Positions 1 to 5,705 of a stretch of 5,882 nucleotides of DNA are shown in pieces (the first letter of the stretch is position 1; each line of letters opens with the position of its first letter). The stretch comes from Planctomycetales bacterium (GTDB lineage Bacteria > 4484-113 > JAFGCY01): the NCBI GenBank assembly GCA_024645305.1, contig JAHEFU010000188.1, positions 1 through 5,882 on the forward strand, in the 5' to 3' direction. Position numbers and translations under genes: made by a program. The notes beneath the pieces were generated by a model. That model ran no database searches, was not told the origin of the DNA, and saw nothing but the letters and a program-made list of their open reading frames with translations.

Positions 1-1560
1 CTCCGGCTGGGCCTTGCGCCCTGTGCCGTTGACAATCACATTGCGCAGCCACTCCTGAGCACGGCGGCAGCCCTGTTCACTGAGCACACGGCGCTGACCG
101 CTGTCCAGGTCGTAAATCATTTCATTCGAGGCATCCACCAGGGTCATGCCCAGCTCAGAGCTGTCGTCCTGCAGACGCAGCTTAAGCGTCGGCTTGATTT
201 CATAGCCCCCATTGGCAATCACGCAGTATGCGCTGGCCAGCTGCAGCGGTGTCATCGAGAATCCCTGTCCGAAGCCCGAATTGGCAAGCGAGACCTTCGG
301 CCAGGTGCTTTCGACAGGCTGCCAGCTGTTGGGCCGGCGTCCTGCGGATTCCAGCGGCAGTTCGATGCCCGTCGGACAGAACAGCCCGTAGGCGCGATAG
401 GCTTCCATGACACGCTCCTGGCCCAGCTCCATGGCCAGGCGTGCCATTCCCACGTTGCTGCTGGCGCGGATGATTTCGGCAACCACTTCACCGCTGGAGT
501 CTCCGATGTAATGGGAGGCCTCAGCCTCGGTGATCCAGTAACGTCCGATGTTGATCTTCTGGTTGCAGATGAAGCGCTTGCTGTCACTGACCCAGCCGCG
601 GTCCACCGCATACGCAGCCAGCAGCGGCTTGGCCGTGCTGCCGGGTTCCACCAGGAAGTGCACAGCCGGATTCTGCTGGCTGATCAGGTTGCCCTGGTCG
701 TCGAAGAAGCTGCCGTTCACAAAGTCATTGGGATCGAAGTCCGGTGCGCTGCTCATTGCCAGCACTTCCCCGCTGTGCGGTTCCATGACGATTGCCACTC
801 CCCAGTCGGGATCGTGCTGCTCCATCCCCGCTGCGAGTTCCTCCTCGCAGATGAGCTGGATTGCCGGATCAAGCGTCGTCAGCAGTTCCCGCCCGGGGAT
901 CTCTTCGGCTACTGTCAGCATGGAGCCGGGCAGCCTGTTCTGCGAACCGTCCCGCATGAATTCACGCTCCCCGGACTGGCCGCGCAACTCATTGTGCCAG
1001 GAAGCCTCAAGCCCGAGCTGGTGGTCCCGGTTGCTGGAGAAGAAGCCCACGGTGGCGGGAGCTCCGTTGTCAGAGCAGGGATAGTAGCGCTCAAGGTAGT
1101 AAAGCGTAGTCACTCCGCGGAACTGACGGTCGTCAATCTCGCGGGCGGAAGCCGCGGGCAGTCCGCGCAGGATCTCCAGACCCCGGCTGTGCGATGCCAG
1201 CATGCGGCGTCGGAGGTCAATCTCGTTCTCATCGGAGTACTGCGCCAGCATGTCCGTCACCGCTTCGATGGCTGCGCTGCCACCCTCCCGGATCAGCTTC
1301 ATGTCCAGCACCACCCGTGTCAGCCTGCGCGTAGTAGCCAGAACGCTGCCGTCACGGTACAGGATGTCGCCCCGGCGGCCTTCCGGGATCTCACGGCCTT
1401 CCCAGCGGTTGTGGACAGCCTTGCTGTAGTAGCTGTTGATCCGCGGGTCATTCTGCAGGAAATAAATATGGGCTGCCAGATAGGCAGCCCCGAAGAGAAA
1501 GGCGGAGAAGAATATCCTGTTGTAGACACGCTGGGACCTGTGCCAACGGTGCTCATTCAT
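1..1560 (-). CDS. ftsI: Septal peptidoglycan transpeptidase FtsI (PBP3-like), C-terminus outside window
   Basis: This is a class B penicillin-binding protein that cross-links septal peptidoglycan; it is anchored in the inner membrane with its catalytic domain outside. The frame is open from an ATG at 1560 to the window edge, giving 520 residues without a stop. A short basic N-terminus is followed by a membrane segment at about residues 16-35, then the family's RRGDILYRDG segment at 62-71. The active-site serine lies in STAK (S308, K311) and the SxN motif is SSN at 367-369. As I recall, E. coli FtsI has S307 and SSN near 359, so the spacing fits. The last visible residues, around NGTGRKA, normally come shortly before the KTG motif, which must lie beyond the edge. 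A GGAG Shine-Dalgarno site sits 7 nt before the ATG. A second ATG at 1556 is out of frame. Position after the ftsL-like gene supports FtsI (or its sporulation paralogue SpoVD). Confidence 0.95.
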   Translation of the reverse strand, partial: MNEHRWHRSQRVYNRIFFSAFLFGAAYLAAHIYFLQNDPRINSYYSKAVHNRWEGREIPEGRRGDILYRDGSVLATTRRLTRVVLDMKLIREGGSAAIEAVTDMLAQYSDENEIDLRRRMLASHSRGLEILRGLPAASAREIDDRQFRGVTTLYYLERYYPCSDNGAPATVGFFSSNRDHQLGLEASWHNELRGQSGEREFMRDGSQNRLPGSMLTVAEEIPGRELLTTLDPAIQLICEEELAAGMEQHDPDWGVAIVMEPHSGEVLAMSSAPDFDPNDFVNGSFFDDQGNLISQQNPAVHFLVEPGSTAKPLLAAYAVDRGWVSDSKRFICNQKINIGRYWITEAEASHYIGDSSGEVVAEIIRASSNVGMARLAMELGQERVMEAYRAYGLFCPTGIELPLESAGRRPNSWQPVESTWPKVSLANSGFGQGFSMTPLQLASAYCVIANGGYEIKPTLKLRLQDDSSELGMTLVDASNEMIYDLDSGQRRVLSEQGCRRAQEWLRNVIVNGTGRKAQPE

Positions 1561-1603
1561 CTGTATTCTCCGCTGTTGTCAATATTCGCTTTGCAGTGCA
1601 CGA

Positions 1604-2098
1604 TCAGGGGTCAATCCTGATCATGTCCCGGCTGAGTGGGTAGAGTTCCTCCACCAGCATCTTGCCCGAAGCCTCACTGATGTTTGTCAGAACGATGTAC
1701 TCCGTCGCCGGTTCATAGTTCACGAGTGCCGTTGGCTTGTTGTCACCTGCCAGCAGTTCGTTCTCACTCTGGATCAGTCCCTGCTGGACTTCCTCCATCT
1801 GCTGCTCGATCTTCACCCCGAGTCCCTGGCTGAGCTGCTGCTCCTCATAGGACAGCTTCATGGTCTCACTGTCCAGGGCCGCCATCGCTGCCAGTCCGAT
1901 CACTGCAGCAATCACACCGACCGCCACCGCCAGCTTGAATCCGAGCAGCCGGACGGCGCGGGCCTTTGACAGCCTGCGTTGCCAGGCCTTGAGGCCGCTG
2001 GGACGGCGTTCACCGAATGCTGCGCTCAGTACCCTGTATTCTCCGTAACCAAAGACCCGGTCCTGTGTGAACCGCGGATCCAGTTTGGGAACCGCCAT
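1604..2098 (-). CDS. ftsL: FtsL-like bitopic division protein
   Basis: This 164-residue protein has a basic cytoplasmic N-terminus of about 51 residues, one membrane segment at about 52-75 (LGFKLAVAVGVIAAV and following) and an outer part. The stretch at about 77-116 is rich in E, Q and L and could form a short coiled coil, as FtsL needs to pair with FtsB. The call rests mainly on topology and on its place between rsmH and ftsI, where ftsL normally lies; FtsL sequences diverge too much to recognise by eye. It is longer than usual (about 90-120 residues): both the N-terminus and the tail after residue 120 are extended. It starts 16 nt after the rsmH stop, with GAGGAG about 8 nt before the ATG. 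If correct, it acts in the FtsQLB complex that activates FtsWI at the septum. Confidence 0.7.
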   Translation of the reverse strand: MAVPKLDPRFTQDRVFGYGEYRVLSAAFGERRPSGLKAWQRRLSKARAVRLLGFKLAVAVGVIAAVIGLAAMAALDSETMKLSYEEQQLSQGLGVKIEQQMEEVQQGLIQSENELLAGDNKPTALVNYEPATEYIVLTNISEASGKMLVEELYPLSRDMIRIDP

Positions 2099-2114
2099 CG
2101 TGCTATCTCCTCAT

Positions 2115-3041
2115 TCACCTGGCATCGCCTGTCATCAGGCGTTTCTCATAAACCCGCAGCTTGGCCGATCGGCTGCGCGGATTCCCTCGCACCTCCTCCT
2201 CGTCAGGTTCGATCACCCTGCCAAGCATGTTCACCTGCCAGTCCCTCCGTCCGCCATGGCGTCCGTAGGGGCGCAGTGTCCGCTTGACAATGCGATCCTC
2301 AAGGCTGTGGAAAGTGATCACTGCCAGCCTGCCAGCGTCGCTGAGCAGTTCCACGGCCTGCCTGATTCCCTCTTCTAACTGGCGGACCTCGCCGCCGACT
2401 TCCATCCTGATCGCCTGGAAGCTGCGTGTCGCCGGATGTGACTTTCCGCGCCTGCCAGGCACAGCCTCCTCTATCAGGGAGGCCAGCTCCAGTGTCCCTT
2501 CAATCCGGCCCCTGTCGCGTGCGTCCACGATCGCCCGGACAATCCGGTGGCTGTGGCGCTCATCCCCGTAATCCCTGAGGATCTGCTCCAGCCGGTCTGC
2601 CGGGTAATCGTTGACAACGACTTCCGCTGTCAGTGCCTGACTGCGGTCCTGCCGCATATCTAGCGGTCCGTCATGAAGGAAGCTGAAACCTCGCCCCGGG
2701 TCATCAAGCTGGTCGGAGGACAGGCCAAGATCCAGGAGCACTCTGTCAACGTGCTCCAGTCCCACTTCGTATACAACCCTCTCTAGCTCTGCAAACTCAG
2801 CATGCACCAACCGCATTTCGACTTCCGTCAACTGCAGCTCATCCACTCTGGCCTGTGCTCTTTCGATCGCTGATTGATCTCTGTCGATGCCGATCGCGAT
2901 CCCTCCGGGAACCAATCGGCTGACCACCGCGCTGTAGTGACCGGCCGAGCCCATGGTTCCATCGAGGTAGACCAGCCCTGGCTCCAGGGCGAGGCTTCCA
3001 ATGACTTGCTGTAAAAGAACTGGTTTGTGGCGCAGGTCCAT
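2115..3041 (-). CDS. rsmH: 16S rRNA (cytosine-1402 N4)-methyltransferase RsmH (MraW)
   Basis: RsmH transfers a methyl group from S-adenosylmethionine to N4 of C1402 in the 16S rRNA decoding centre, in the cytoplasm. The 308-residue length is normal. The family start (HKPVLLQQV, 5-13) leads to the SAM-binding loop GTMGSAGH (28-35) and the acidic IGIDRD strand end (50-55). The hallmark segment LLDLGLSSDQLDDPGRGFSF (102-121) is followed by GPLDMR (125-130). Also present are the ILRDYGDERHSHRIVRAIV region (about 154-172), TRSFQAIRMEV (205-215), ITFHSLEDRIVK (242-253) and a basic NPRSRSAKLRVYEK tail (287-300). A strong GGGAGGT Shine-Dalgarno site lies 5 nt before the ATG, in the 24-bp gap after mraZ. 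A CCGCC-GGT-GGCGG hairpin lies directly upstream of that site. Confidence 0.97.
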   Translation of the reverse strand: MDLRHKPVLLQQVIGSLALEPGLVYLDGTMGSAGHYSAVVSRLVPGGIAIGIDRDQSAIERAQARVDELQLTEVEMRLVHAEFAELERVVYEVGLEHVDRVLLDLGLSSDQLDDPGRGFSFLHDGPLDMRQDRSQALTAEVVVNDYPADRLEQILRDYGDERHSHRIVRAIVDARDRGRIEGTLELASLIEEAVPGRRGKSHPATRSFQAIRMEVGGEVRQLEEGIRQAVELLSDAGRLAVITFHSLEDRIVKRTLRPYGRHGGRRDWQVNMLGRVIEPDEEEVRGNPRSRSAKLRVYEKRLMTGDAR

Positions 3042-3065
3042 CAGGCACCTCCCGCCACCGGCGGC

Positions 3066-3611
3066 CTAATCCCCATCAGGCTCGCCATCTCCATCCGTTT
3101 GTGGCGCGGGGGAATTCTCAGGAGGAGCCGGGCTATTGAACAATTGCTCAAATCCACCCGACTCCTCCCAACGCGCACAGTCAGCTTCGTAATCCTTCAG
3201 CGACCACAGTTCAACGTACTCACCGCAGCCCACCCAGATGGCATCCTCATAGAGGTTCATCGCCACCCTGAGCGTCTTCGGCAGAGCCAGTCGTCCCTGG
3301 CCGTCAAAGGAGAGCTCGAACTTGTTGCCAAAGAAGGCCCTGCGATCCCGCTGTATCTTGGGATCGAAGAAGTTCCCGGCACCCTGTCCCGAGCTGAATG
3401 AAAGACGGTTCAGCACCGTCCCCACGACTTTTTCAAAGTTCTGCGGGGCCATCACCTTAAGGTGGCGATCCCACTTGAGGACTACTGCCTCATCCCCGAA
3501 ATGCTGCCGCATGGCCTTGACCAGGCTGATCCTGCCCTTGGAATCCACGGAAGCCTCGTGCTGTCCATACAGCGACTGGCCGCCTACCGATTCCATTCCG
3601 TTCAGGTTCAC
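3066..3611 (-). CDS. mraZ: Transcriptional regulator MraZ
   Basis: MraZ is a DNA-binding protein of the AbrB/SpoVT fold that forms rings and, in E. coli, represses its own dcw operon. Two tandem repeats are visible: YGQHEASVDSKGRISL (15-30) and FELSFDGQGRLALPKTLR (98-115), each with the DxxGR signature (D23-R27, D103-R107). GEYVELWSLKDYE (130-142) closes the second repeat. At 181 residues it is longer than the usual 140-155. The extra part is a low-complexity Pro/Ser/Asp/Glu tail from about 158, with no recognisable domain. The start is uncertain. GTG at 3611 has AAAGGGG 5 nt upstream and gives the length stated. ATG at 3596 would remove five residues but has only a distant Shine-Dalgarno site. 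It is the first gene of the minus-strand cluster, so its promoter region probably controls all four genes. Confidence 0.95.
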   Translation of the reverse strand: MNLNGMESVGGQSLYGQHEASVDSKGRISLVKAMRQHFGDEAVVLKWDRHLKVMAPQNFEKVVGTVLNRLSFSSGQGAGNFFDPKIQRDRRAFFGNKFELSFDGQGRLALPKTLRVAMNLYEDAIWVGCGEYVELWSLKDYEADCARWEESGGFEQLFNSPAPPENSPAPQTDGDGEPDGD

Positions 3612-3641
3612 CTGAGCCCCTTTGCAATTTCAGGTCACCAT

Positions 3642-3666
3642 TGGGAGTTAATCCCACTTAGTGGGT
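3642..3666 (-). promoter_or_regulatory. Candidate MraZ operator: three TGGGN-type boxes at 10-bp steps
   Basis: On the plus strand TGGGA (3642-3646), TCCCA (3652-3656, which is TGGGA on the minus strand) and TGGGT (3662-3666) follow at exact 10-bp steps. E. coli MraZ is known to bind TGGGN repeats separated by 5 bp ahead of mraZ. Spacing and location, between the promoter candidate and the gene, match. The alternating orientation does not match the direct repeats I recall, so binding is an inference. The set also makes two small palindromes, TGGGAGTTAATCCCA and CCCACTTAGTGGG. Confidence 0.55.
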
Positions 3667-3685
3667 AATTCCGTTTGGTAGGAGC

Positions 3686-3714
3686 ATGATACTGCTTAAA
3701 AAAATATGTAGCAA
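3686..3714 (-). promoter_or_regulatory. Candidate sigma70-type promoter of the mraZ operon
   Basis: Read on the minus strand, a -35 hexamer TTGCTA (3714-3709, 4 of 6 consensus positions) is separated by exactly 17 bp from a -10 hexamer TATCAT (3691-3686, 5 of 6). The spacer is A/T-rich. Transcription would begin near 3679, giving a leader of roughly 68 nt that contains the three TGGGN-type boxes. Position and spacing are good, but the -35 is weak. Confidence 0.55.
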
Positions 3715-4002
3715 GGGCTAATATGGGCTTTTACTTATTTTGTGTTTAGGTTAATCAGATTATTTTTCAAAATAACTTTTTGGTTTGATGAACTCCTCAG
3801 GGTGCTGAAGGGGAGCATCAGGCATCGGATCTCTGTCGCACGCAAGCACTGATCAGGCCTGAGGCATACTCTGGAACTGCTTGGCCAGACAGCCGGCAGG
3901 GCCGATTTGGGAGATTCAGGGATTTGGTCCCCGGCAGGGAAGTTTCTTCGGTCATTCGACGCAGTCCGGGTCAAGCAGCGCGCGATACCTTATATTTGGG
4001 CC
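3715..4002. other. Remainder of the divergent intergenic region, no gene recognised
   Basis: The part up to about 3785 is strongly A/T-rich and includes a 7-bp inverted repeat, TTATTTT-TC-AAAATAA (3760-3775). From about 3786 the composition turns G/C-rich. There is a 10-bp palindrome TCAGGCCTGA (3853-3862) and a 9-bp direct repeat CCGGCAGGG (3893-3901 and 3931-3939). GATTTGG also occurs twice (3904-3910, 3921-3927). I found no convincing plus-strand promoter here for the flavoprotein gene. The flavoprotein frame is open back to a TTG at 3907, so the last 96 bases could be coding, but they add nothing recognisable. Confidence 0.5.
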
Positions 4003-5175
4003 GTGCTGGAATGGCTGATAGTCGGCGGTGGCGTGCAGGGAACCTACCTGTCACATGTACTGACCTCCAGTCTGGGTGCCGGTCGGGGCTCCGTGCGGGT
4101 TCTGGATCCGCATCCGGATCCGCTGCAGCACTGGCAGCAGACCACCGCTGCCTGCGGTATGCAGTTCCTGCGCTCACCTGCTGCACACCATATAGGTCTT
4201 CGCACCAATGAACTGCTGGACTTCGCCCGGGAGCACTATCCCAACTGGCAGGAATTGTTCCTTGAGCCATATATGCGGCCCTCACTCGAGCTCTGGAACG
4301 AACATGCCATCCATGTGATTGAGCGGCATGGGCTTGAGGAGCTGCGCATTGCCGGCCTGGCCCGCGCGGTCACACGCCGTGCCGGCGGCTACCGGGTGGC
4401 CACACAGGAAACCACCATAGACTGCAGGAGGCTGATCCTGGCTGTTGGCAACAGCCAGGCCCTGTATTACCCTGCCCTGGCTGCGGAGGCGGTCCTGTCC
4501 GGCCAGAGAGTCCGGCATGTGTTTGATCCGCAGTTCGATCGCAACCGGATAGGAGCAGAGGAGCATGTGGTGATCATCGGCAGCGGGGTCACTGCCGCGC
4601 AACTGGCAATCTCCCTCGCTGACAGGTCGACGGGACAAGTGACGGTGGTAACCGACCGCCTGCCTGACATCAGCTGGTTCGACAGTGACCCGGGCTGGAA
4701 TGGACCCCGCCTGCTTTCGAGGCTGGCAGCAATCACGGATCCCCGGCAGCGGCTGTCAATGGTGAGTGCTGCTCGCATCCGTGGCTCCTTTCCGGGGGAT
4801 ACGGCGGCCCAGCTGCTCAGCTGCATGGCAGGCGGCAGGGTCAGGATGCTTGTTGACACAATTCAATCCGTGAAGGAGTCAGCTGGCGGCGTCAATGTCT
4901 TTTGCGCTGCCGGATCACTCAATGCTGACCGCCTGGTGTTTGCCACCGGTTTCAGCCAGGACCCACCTTCACTGGCAATGATCAGATCTGTAAGCGAGCA
5001 GTTGGGGCTACAGCAGGCAGGAAGTGGCTGGCCCGTTGTCAGCCAGTACTGCGAATGGTCCCCGGGAATGTACGTCTGTGGTGCCCTGGCCCAGCTTGAA
5101 CTCGGCCCGGTATCACGCAATATCAGTGGCATCCGCAGTTTCGCACGCAGGCTCAAGGAAAAAATGGCGATGTAA
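4003..5175 (+). CDS. FAD/NAD(P)-binding oxidoreductase, IucD/PvdA/SidA-like
   Basis: This is probably a soluble flavoenzyme of unknown substrate. From the GTG start at 4003 it has 390 residues. It opens with a strand and the FAD-binding GxGxxG motif (LIVGGGVQG, 5-13), the usual place for this fold. A second dinucleotide-binding motif, VVIIGSGVTAAQ, lies around 190-200 and would bind NAD(P)H. FATGF (313-317) matches the ATG-containing motif near the C-terminal half of flavin N-hydroxylases. The end (LGPVSRNISGIRSFARRL) suits a final FAD-contacting segment. Lysine/ornithine N-hydroxylases of siderophore pathways share this plan, but no siderophore genes are next to it, so I do not assign that activity. 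The start is uncertain: the frame extends to TTG 3907 (422 residues), but GTG 4003 puts the first strand at residue 5, although I see no good Shine-Dalgarno site. It stands alone, divergent from mraZ and 530 bp ahead of nrdJ. Confidence 0.85.
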   Translation: MLEWLIVGGGVQGTYLSHVLTSSLGAGRGSVRVLDPHPDPLQHWQQTTAACGMQFLRSPAAHHIGLRTNELLDFAREHYPNWQELFLEPYMRPSLELWNEHAIHVIERHGLEELRIAGLARAVTRRAGGYRVATQETTIDCRRLILAVGNSQALYYPALAAEAVLSGQRVRHVFDPQFDRNRIGAEEHVVIIGSGVTAAQLAISLADRSTGQVTVVTDRLPDISWFDSDPGWNGPRLLSRLAAITDPRQRLSMVSAARIRGSFPGDTAAQLLSCMAGGRVRMLVDTIQSVKESAGGVNVFCAAGSLNADRLVFATGFSQDPPSLAMIRSVSEQLGLQQAGSGWPVVSQYCEWSPGMYVCGALAQLELGPVSRNISGIRSFARRLKEKMAM

Positions 5176-5300
5176 CCATCGCAGCCTGCCCCTTCGCCTG
5201 ATGCAACTGTGGGAAACTGCATTACTGCCTGTGAAACTCAAATTCACCATATTTATGGCTGGAGTGCATGCCAATCCTCATGTTCTCAACCTAGAGGCAT
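5176..5300. other. Intergenic sequence after the flavoprotein gene, no clear terminator
   Basis: This is the first part of the 530-bp gene-free stretch before nrdJ. The only hairpin candidate is ATGCA/TGCAT around 5204-5225, with a 5-bp stem and a large loop and no T-run after it. I therefore see no intrinsic terminator, and readthrough from the flavoprotein gene towards nrdJ cannot be excluded. Confidence 0.4.
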
Positions 5301-5309
5301 TTATCCACC
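5301..5309 (+). promoter_or_regulatory. Candidate DnaA box (TTATCCACC)
   Basis: It matches the classical DnaA box TTATCCACA at 8 of 9 positions, differing only in the last base. It lies 132 bp upstream of the paired boxes at 5442-5462. A single near-match is weak evidence, but it lies in the same intergenic region as the better pair. Confidence 0.4.
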
Positions 5310-5334
5310 TGCAAGACACCTACTCTAAACACTT

Positions 5335-5371
5335 ACACCTAAACAGGTGTGTGGGTTATACTTTACAGTGT
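5335..5371 (+). promoter_or_regulatory. Candidate NrdR-type operator pair
   Basis: ACACCTAAACAGGTGT (5335-5350) is a 16-bp inverted repeat with perfect 6-bp arms. Its ACAC and GTGT ends equal the outer parts of the 16-bp NrdR box as I recall it (ACACwATATATwGTGT), but its centre does not have the AT-rich core. A second, weaker 16-mer, TTATACTTTACAGTGT (5356-5371), starts 21 bp later, two helical turns on. It keeps the GTGT end and part of the core. NrdR boxes are typically in pairs, in phase, ahead of RNR genes. The distance to nrdJ (about 335 bp) is long, so this is only a candidate. Confidence 0.35.
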
Positions 5372-5441
5372 GGTTGTGATTGTGGATGGAAAGTCGGTTG
5401 GACTAAACGGATGAAAGTATGAATCAACCCCTTTCCGGTAC

Positions 5442-5462
5442 TTATCCACAAAGTTATCCACT
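5442..5462 (+). promoter_or_regulatory. Tandem DnaA boxes ahead of nrdJ
   Basis: TTATCCACA (5442-5450) is a perfect classical DnaA box. TTATCCACT (5454-5462), in the same orientation and only 3 bp further on, differs in the last base. Two close, same-strand boxes are unlikely by chance. DnaA is known to bind paired boxes upstream of the E. coli nrdAB promoter, tying dNTP synthesis to replication initiation. Here the pair lies 7 bp before a promoter candidate and about 245 bp before nrdJ. A weaker inverted match, TGTGGATGG, lies at 5381-5389. Confidence 0.75.
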
Positions 5463-5469
5463 AAACCTA

Positions 5470-5498
5470 TTGAATCAGTTACATGGAAGTGCTATGTT
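5470..5498 (+). promoter_or_regulatory. Candidate nrdJ promoter
   Basis: TTGAAT (5470-5475, 4 of 6 consensus positions) and TATGTT (5493-5498, 4 of 6) are separated by exactly 17 bp. Transcription would start near 5505. The tandem DnaA boxes would then lie at about -63 to -43, a natural place for an upstream regulator. The hexamers are mediocre. An alternative -10, TATACT at 5357-5362 within the NrdR-like region, has no good -35 partner. Confidence 0.4.
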
Positions 5499-5502
5499 AT
5501 CT

Positions 5503-5677
5503 CCTGCGAAGGCTGCCGGATTGCTGGACGGTTCGGTTTTTGAGGAATTGGGTTTGAGGATGAGCTGCTGGTCCATTGGCCACATCAGGTTGCGAGCCAG
5601 CCATACTCTCCAAGATAGTCCAGCTGAGTTCGCAGGCGGAAACGGGTCGGGTCTGGATTAAGTGTGATCCACCCGAC
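5503..5677 (+). ncRNA. Possible structured 5' leader of nrdJ
   Basis: CCTGCGAA (5503-5510) is perfectly complementary to TTCGCAGG (5629-5636) and could close a domain of about 134 nt beginning at the predicted transcription start. Inside it GCTGG (5567-5571) can pair with CCAGC (5597-5601), or GGCTG (5511-5515) with CAGCC (5598-5602). Just downstream is a stronger hairpin: GTCGGGT (5646-5652) pairs with ACCCGAC (5671-5677), and, after a CT bulge, GGAT (5655-5658) pairs with ATCC (5667-5670) around an 8-nt loop. No T-run follows, so it is not an intrinsic terminator. The conserved cobalamin riboswitch blocks are absent. An 8-bp complementarity in 200 nt can occur by chance, so this needs covariation support. 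Confidence 0.3.
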
Positions 5678-5690
5678 GGGATGAGTATCA

Positions 5691-5705
5691 GCACCGAGGT
5701 AGTGC
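5691..5705 (+). promoter_or_regulatory. nrdJ ribosome binding site in a small loop
   Basis: GAGGT (5696-5700) lies 5 nt before the nrdJ ATG and fixes that start. It sits in the 7-nt loop of a possible 4-bp hairpin, GCAC (5691-5694) with GTGC (5702-5705). The Shine-Dalgarno site itself is well placed; the hairpin is short and may not form. Confidence 0.6.

Noticed and set aside
511..1620. A 369-codon open frame on the plus strand, opposite ftsI
   Set aside because: It lies opposite a clear penicillin-binding protein, has no recognisable domains, and long antisense frames are common opposite G/C-rich genes.
3735..3974. A 79-codon minus-strand frame in the divergent intergenic region
   Set aside because: Its composition shifts from G/C-rich to lysine/asparagine-rich along the A/T-rich DNA, with no motif; it would also overlap the possible flavoprotein start.
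5195..5230. Intrinsic terminator after the flavoprotein gene
   Set aside because: The possible stem is only 5 bp with a 12-nt loop and is not followed by a T-run.
5024..5422. A 132-codon plus-strand frame overlapping the end of the flavoprotein gene
   Set aside because: Its first part is the flavoprotein gene in another frame and the rest is intergenic; no family features.
5290..5470. A replication origin, given several DnaA boxes in A/T-richer DNA
   Set aside because: Only three good boxes are present, there is no clear A/T-rich unwinding repeat, and no dnaA, dnaN or other origin-linked gene is in view. Control of nrdJ explains the boxes better.
5419..5661. An 80-codon plus-strand open frame between the flavoprotein gene and nrdJ
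   Set aside because: It overlaps the DnaA boxes and promoter candidate, has no good Shine-Dalgarno site and its product looks random. It cannot be fully excluded as a leader peptide.
5500..5705. Cobalamin riboswitch ahead of a B12-dependent enzyme
   Set aside because: Fragments such as GCCAC and AGCCAG occur, but the full B12 box and the other conserved blocks do not. B12 enzymes that use the cofactor also commonly lack this switch.
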